From Prevotella sp. P5-50 (GTDB lineage Bacteria > Bacteroidota > Bacteroidia > Bacteroidales > Bacteroidaceae), in assembly GCF_002251295.1 (NCBI RefSeq), contig NZ_NPJA01000002.1:1-64000 (forward strand): a stretch of 64,000 bases of DNA. The letters are read 5' to 3'. Both the position numbers and the translations under genes were made by a program. Positions 63,145 through 64,000 of this stretch are shown here, piece by piece; position 1 is the stretch's first letter; every line of letters begins with the position of its first letter. The notes below the pieces were generated by a model. That model was not told where the DNA came from and made no database searches. It saw nothing but the letters and a program-made list of their open reading frames with translations.

Positions 63145-63917
63145 TGCAGATCGTATTGATTGGCGCAGGACGCCTCGCCACCAATCTTGCCGTTGCCCTC
63201 CATCAAGTGGGCCATGACATCGTGGCAGTATATAGTCGTACCATGCAGTCTGCCCAGGAACTGGCGCAGCGTGTTGGTGCGTGTCCTACCGACAGGATAG
63301 ACAAACTGCCTGTTAGGGCAGACGCCTTTATCCTTTCGGTTTCCGACAATGCCCTTGAAGACATAGCCCGACAAGTGGTGAAGGGTAGGGAAGAACAAAT
63401 CTTCTTTCATACCGCAGGATCCATGTCTATTGACGTGTTGGCACATGCCCGCCATTACGGAGTGTTCTATCCCATGCAGTCGTTTTCCAAGGAGCGGTTG
63501 GTCGATTTCTCAGTCATTCCCTTGTTTGTAGAGGGAAGCGATGATCAGACCTTGCAGACCGCTTTAGCCTTGGCAGACAGCATTAAGGCAAAAGCCTATC
63601 CGTTGTCCAGCGCCGACCGCCAATACCTGCATGTTGCAGCCGTCTTTGCCTGCAATTTCGCCAACCATTGTTATGCGTTGTCGGCAGAGGTGTTGCAACG
63701 TCACGGCATAGACTTCCGTGTCATGTTGCCGTTGATCGACGAGACAGCACGAAAAGTCCATCAGCTCACTCCTGTTGAAGCACAGACAGGTCCTGCCGTT
63801 CGCAACGACATGAATGTGGTCACCCACCATCTCGATCTGTTGTCCTCTACACCGTGGTTGGCAACTATCTATGAAGAGTTTTCCAAAGACATACAACGCA
63901 CAGCATTGACAAAATGA
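63144..63917 (+). CDS. DUF2520 Rossmann-fold protein
   Basis: A 257-residue protein. MQIVLIGAGRLATNLAVAL is the dinucleotide-binding loop, FHTAGSMSIDVLA and GVFYPMQSFSKER follow, and the C-terminal half (from about 150) is the helical DUF2520 domain (AAVFACNFANHCYALSAEVL). It is related to the ProC and 6-phosphogluconate dehydrogenase-like folds, and the substrate is unknown. The ATG at 63144 gives the correct Rossmann start. It overlaps the kdsC-like gene by four bases, a pairing often seen in Bacteroidales. Confidence 0.85.
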   Translation: MQIVLIGAGRLATNLAVALHQVGHDIVAVYSRTMQSAQELAQRVGACPTDRIDKLPVRADAFILSVSDNALEDIARQVVKGREEQIFFHTAGSMSIDVLAHARHYGVFYPMQSFSKERLVDFSVIPLFVEGSDDQTLQTALALADSIKAKAYPLSSADRQYLHVAAVFACNFANHCYALSAEVLQRHGIDFRVMLPLIDETARKVHQLTPVEAQTGPAVRNDMNVVTHHLDLLSSTPWLATIYEEFSKDIQRTALTK

Positions 63918-64000
63918 TAAACTACGATTTACAAAAAATTCGAGCCGTAATCTTCGATTTGGACGGAGTCCTCTCTGCCGAAACCATCTCACTTGGTGCC
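63914..64000 (+). CDS. HAD phosphatase, KdsC-like (partial)
   Basis: Only the first 29 residues are in the window. AVIFDLDGVLSAETISL contains the HAD motif I DxD with DGVL. The position after a DUF2520 gene fits 3-deoxy-D-manno-octulosonate 8-phosphate phosphatase, which acts in LPS core synthesis. The remainder lies beyond the right edge. Confidence 0.7.
   Translation, partial: MINYDLQKIRAVIFDLDGVLSAETISLGA

Overview
The window is 64 kb of bacterial chromosome from a member of the Bacteroidales, most likely a Prevotella-type organism. The evidence is internal: the -7 box TAnnTTTG (usually with TTTG or TTG about 20 bases upstream) precedes many genes; genes rarely show a Shine-Dalgarno; L28 and L33 are followed by the short DUF4295 protein; and DPP-IV, M64, SPOR, DUF4738 and YtxH/holin proteins of Bacteroidetes type are present. 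No rRNA, tRNA, CRISPR array, integrase or intact transposase was seen. Most of the window is housekeeping.

Layout. 1-1.7 kb: a gene fragment that runs off the left edge and is cut off by a cluster of intergenic repeats. 1.8-5.7 kb (minus): a tight six-gene run, ytxH, holin-like gene, small gene, UbiA-family phosphoribosyltransferase, and two glycosyltransferases. 5.9-15.7 kb (plus): SPOR lipoprotein, ruvX, def, TPR protein, map-tsaD-pncC, rpmB-rpmG-DUF4295, nitroreductase-GH3. 16-23.6 kb (minus): orphan gene, lon-tgt-lptF/G-DEAD helicase. 24-28.8 kb (plus): two secreted or periplasmic peptidases and crcB. 28.8-35 kb: an accessory patch with a DUF1593/GH43 pair and an MFS exporter inside unusually repeat-rich DNA. 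35-37 kb: a CDF transporter and a DMT transporter. 37-41.7 kb (minus): a complete thiamin operon under a TPP riboswitch. 41.8-54.9 kb (minus): a long single-strand run with purU, hisH-hisA-hisF-hisIE, an FtsE-like ATPase, lysC, lysA, two glycosyltransferases, class III fbp, a short HPPK-like gene and an M64 peptidase. 55.3-57 kb (minus): FHA and HU/SPOR genes. 57.2-64 kb (plus): ugd, lipoprotein, nitrilase, nhaD, pfkA, nitroreductase, DUF2520 and the start of a kdsC-like gene.

How the genes work together. The thiamin operon makes the thiazole with an archaeal-like Thi4 (His in place of the sacrificial Cys) rather than ThiSGH, so it combines a eukaryotic/archaeal-type step with bacterial ThiC, ThiD and ThiE. 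The his genes form a compact half-pathway. lysC-lysA bracket lysine/DAP synthesis, fbp and pfkA carry opposing steps of glycolysis, and ugd plus the glycosyltransferases supply surface polysaccharide.

The most unusual non-coding feature is at 32833-33023. TCG triplets recur nine times at exactly 11-bp spacing, then switch strand at a central TCGA and continue as ten CGA triplets at exactly 11-bp spacing. Five exact 22-bp units lie 0.4 kb upstream. Several other repeat families here keep their hairpins through paired base changes, so they look maintained rather than decayed.
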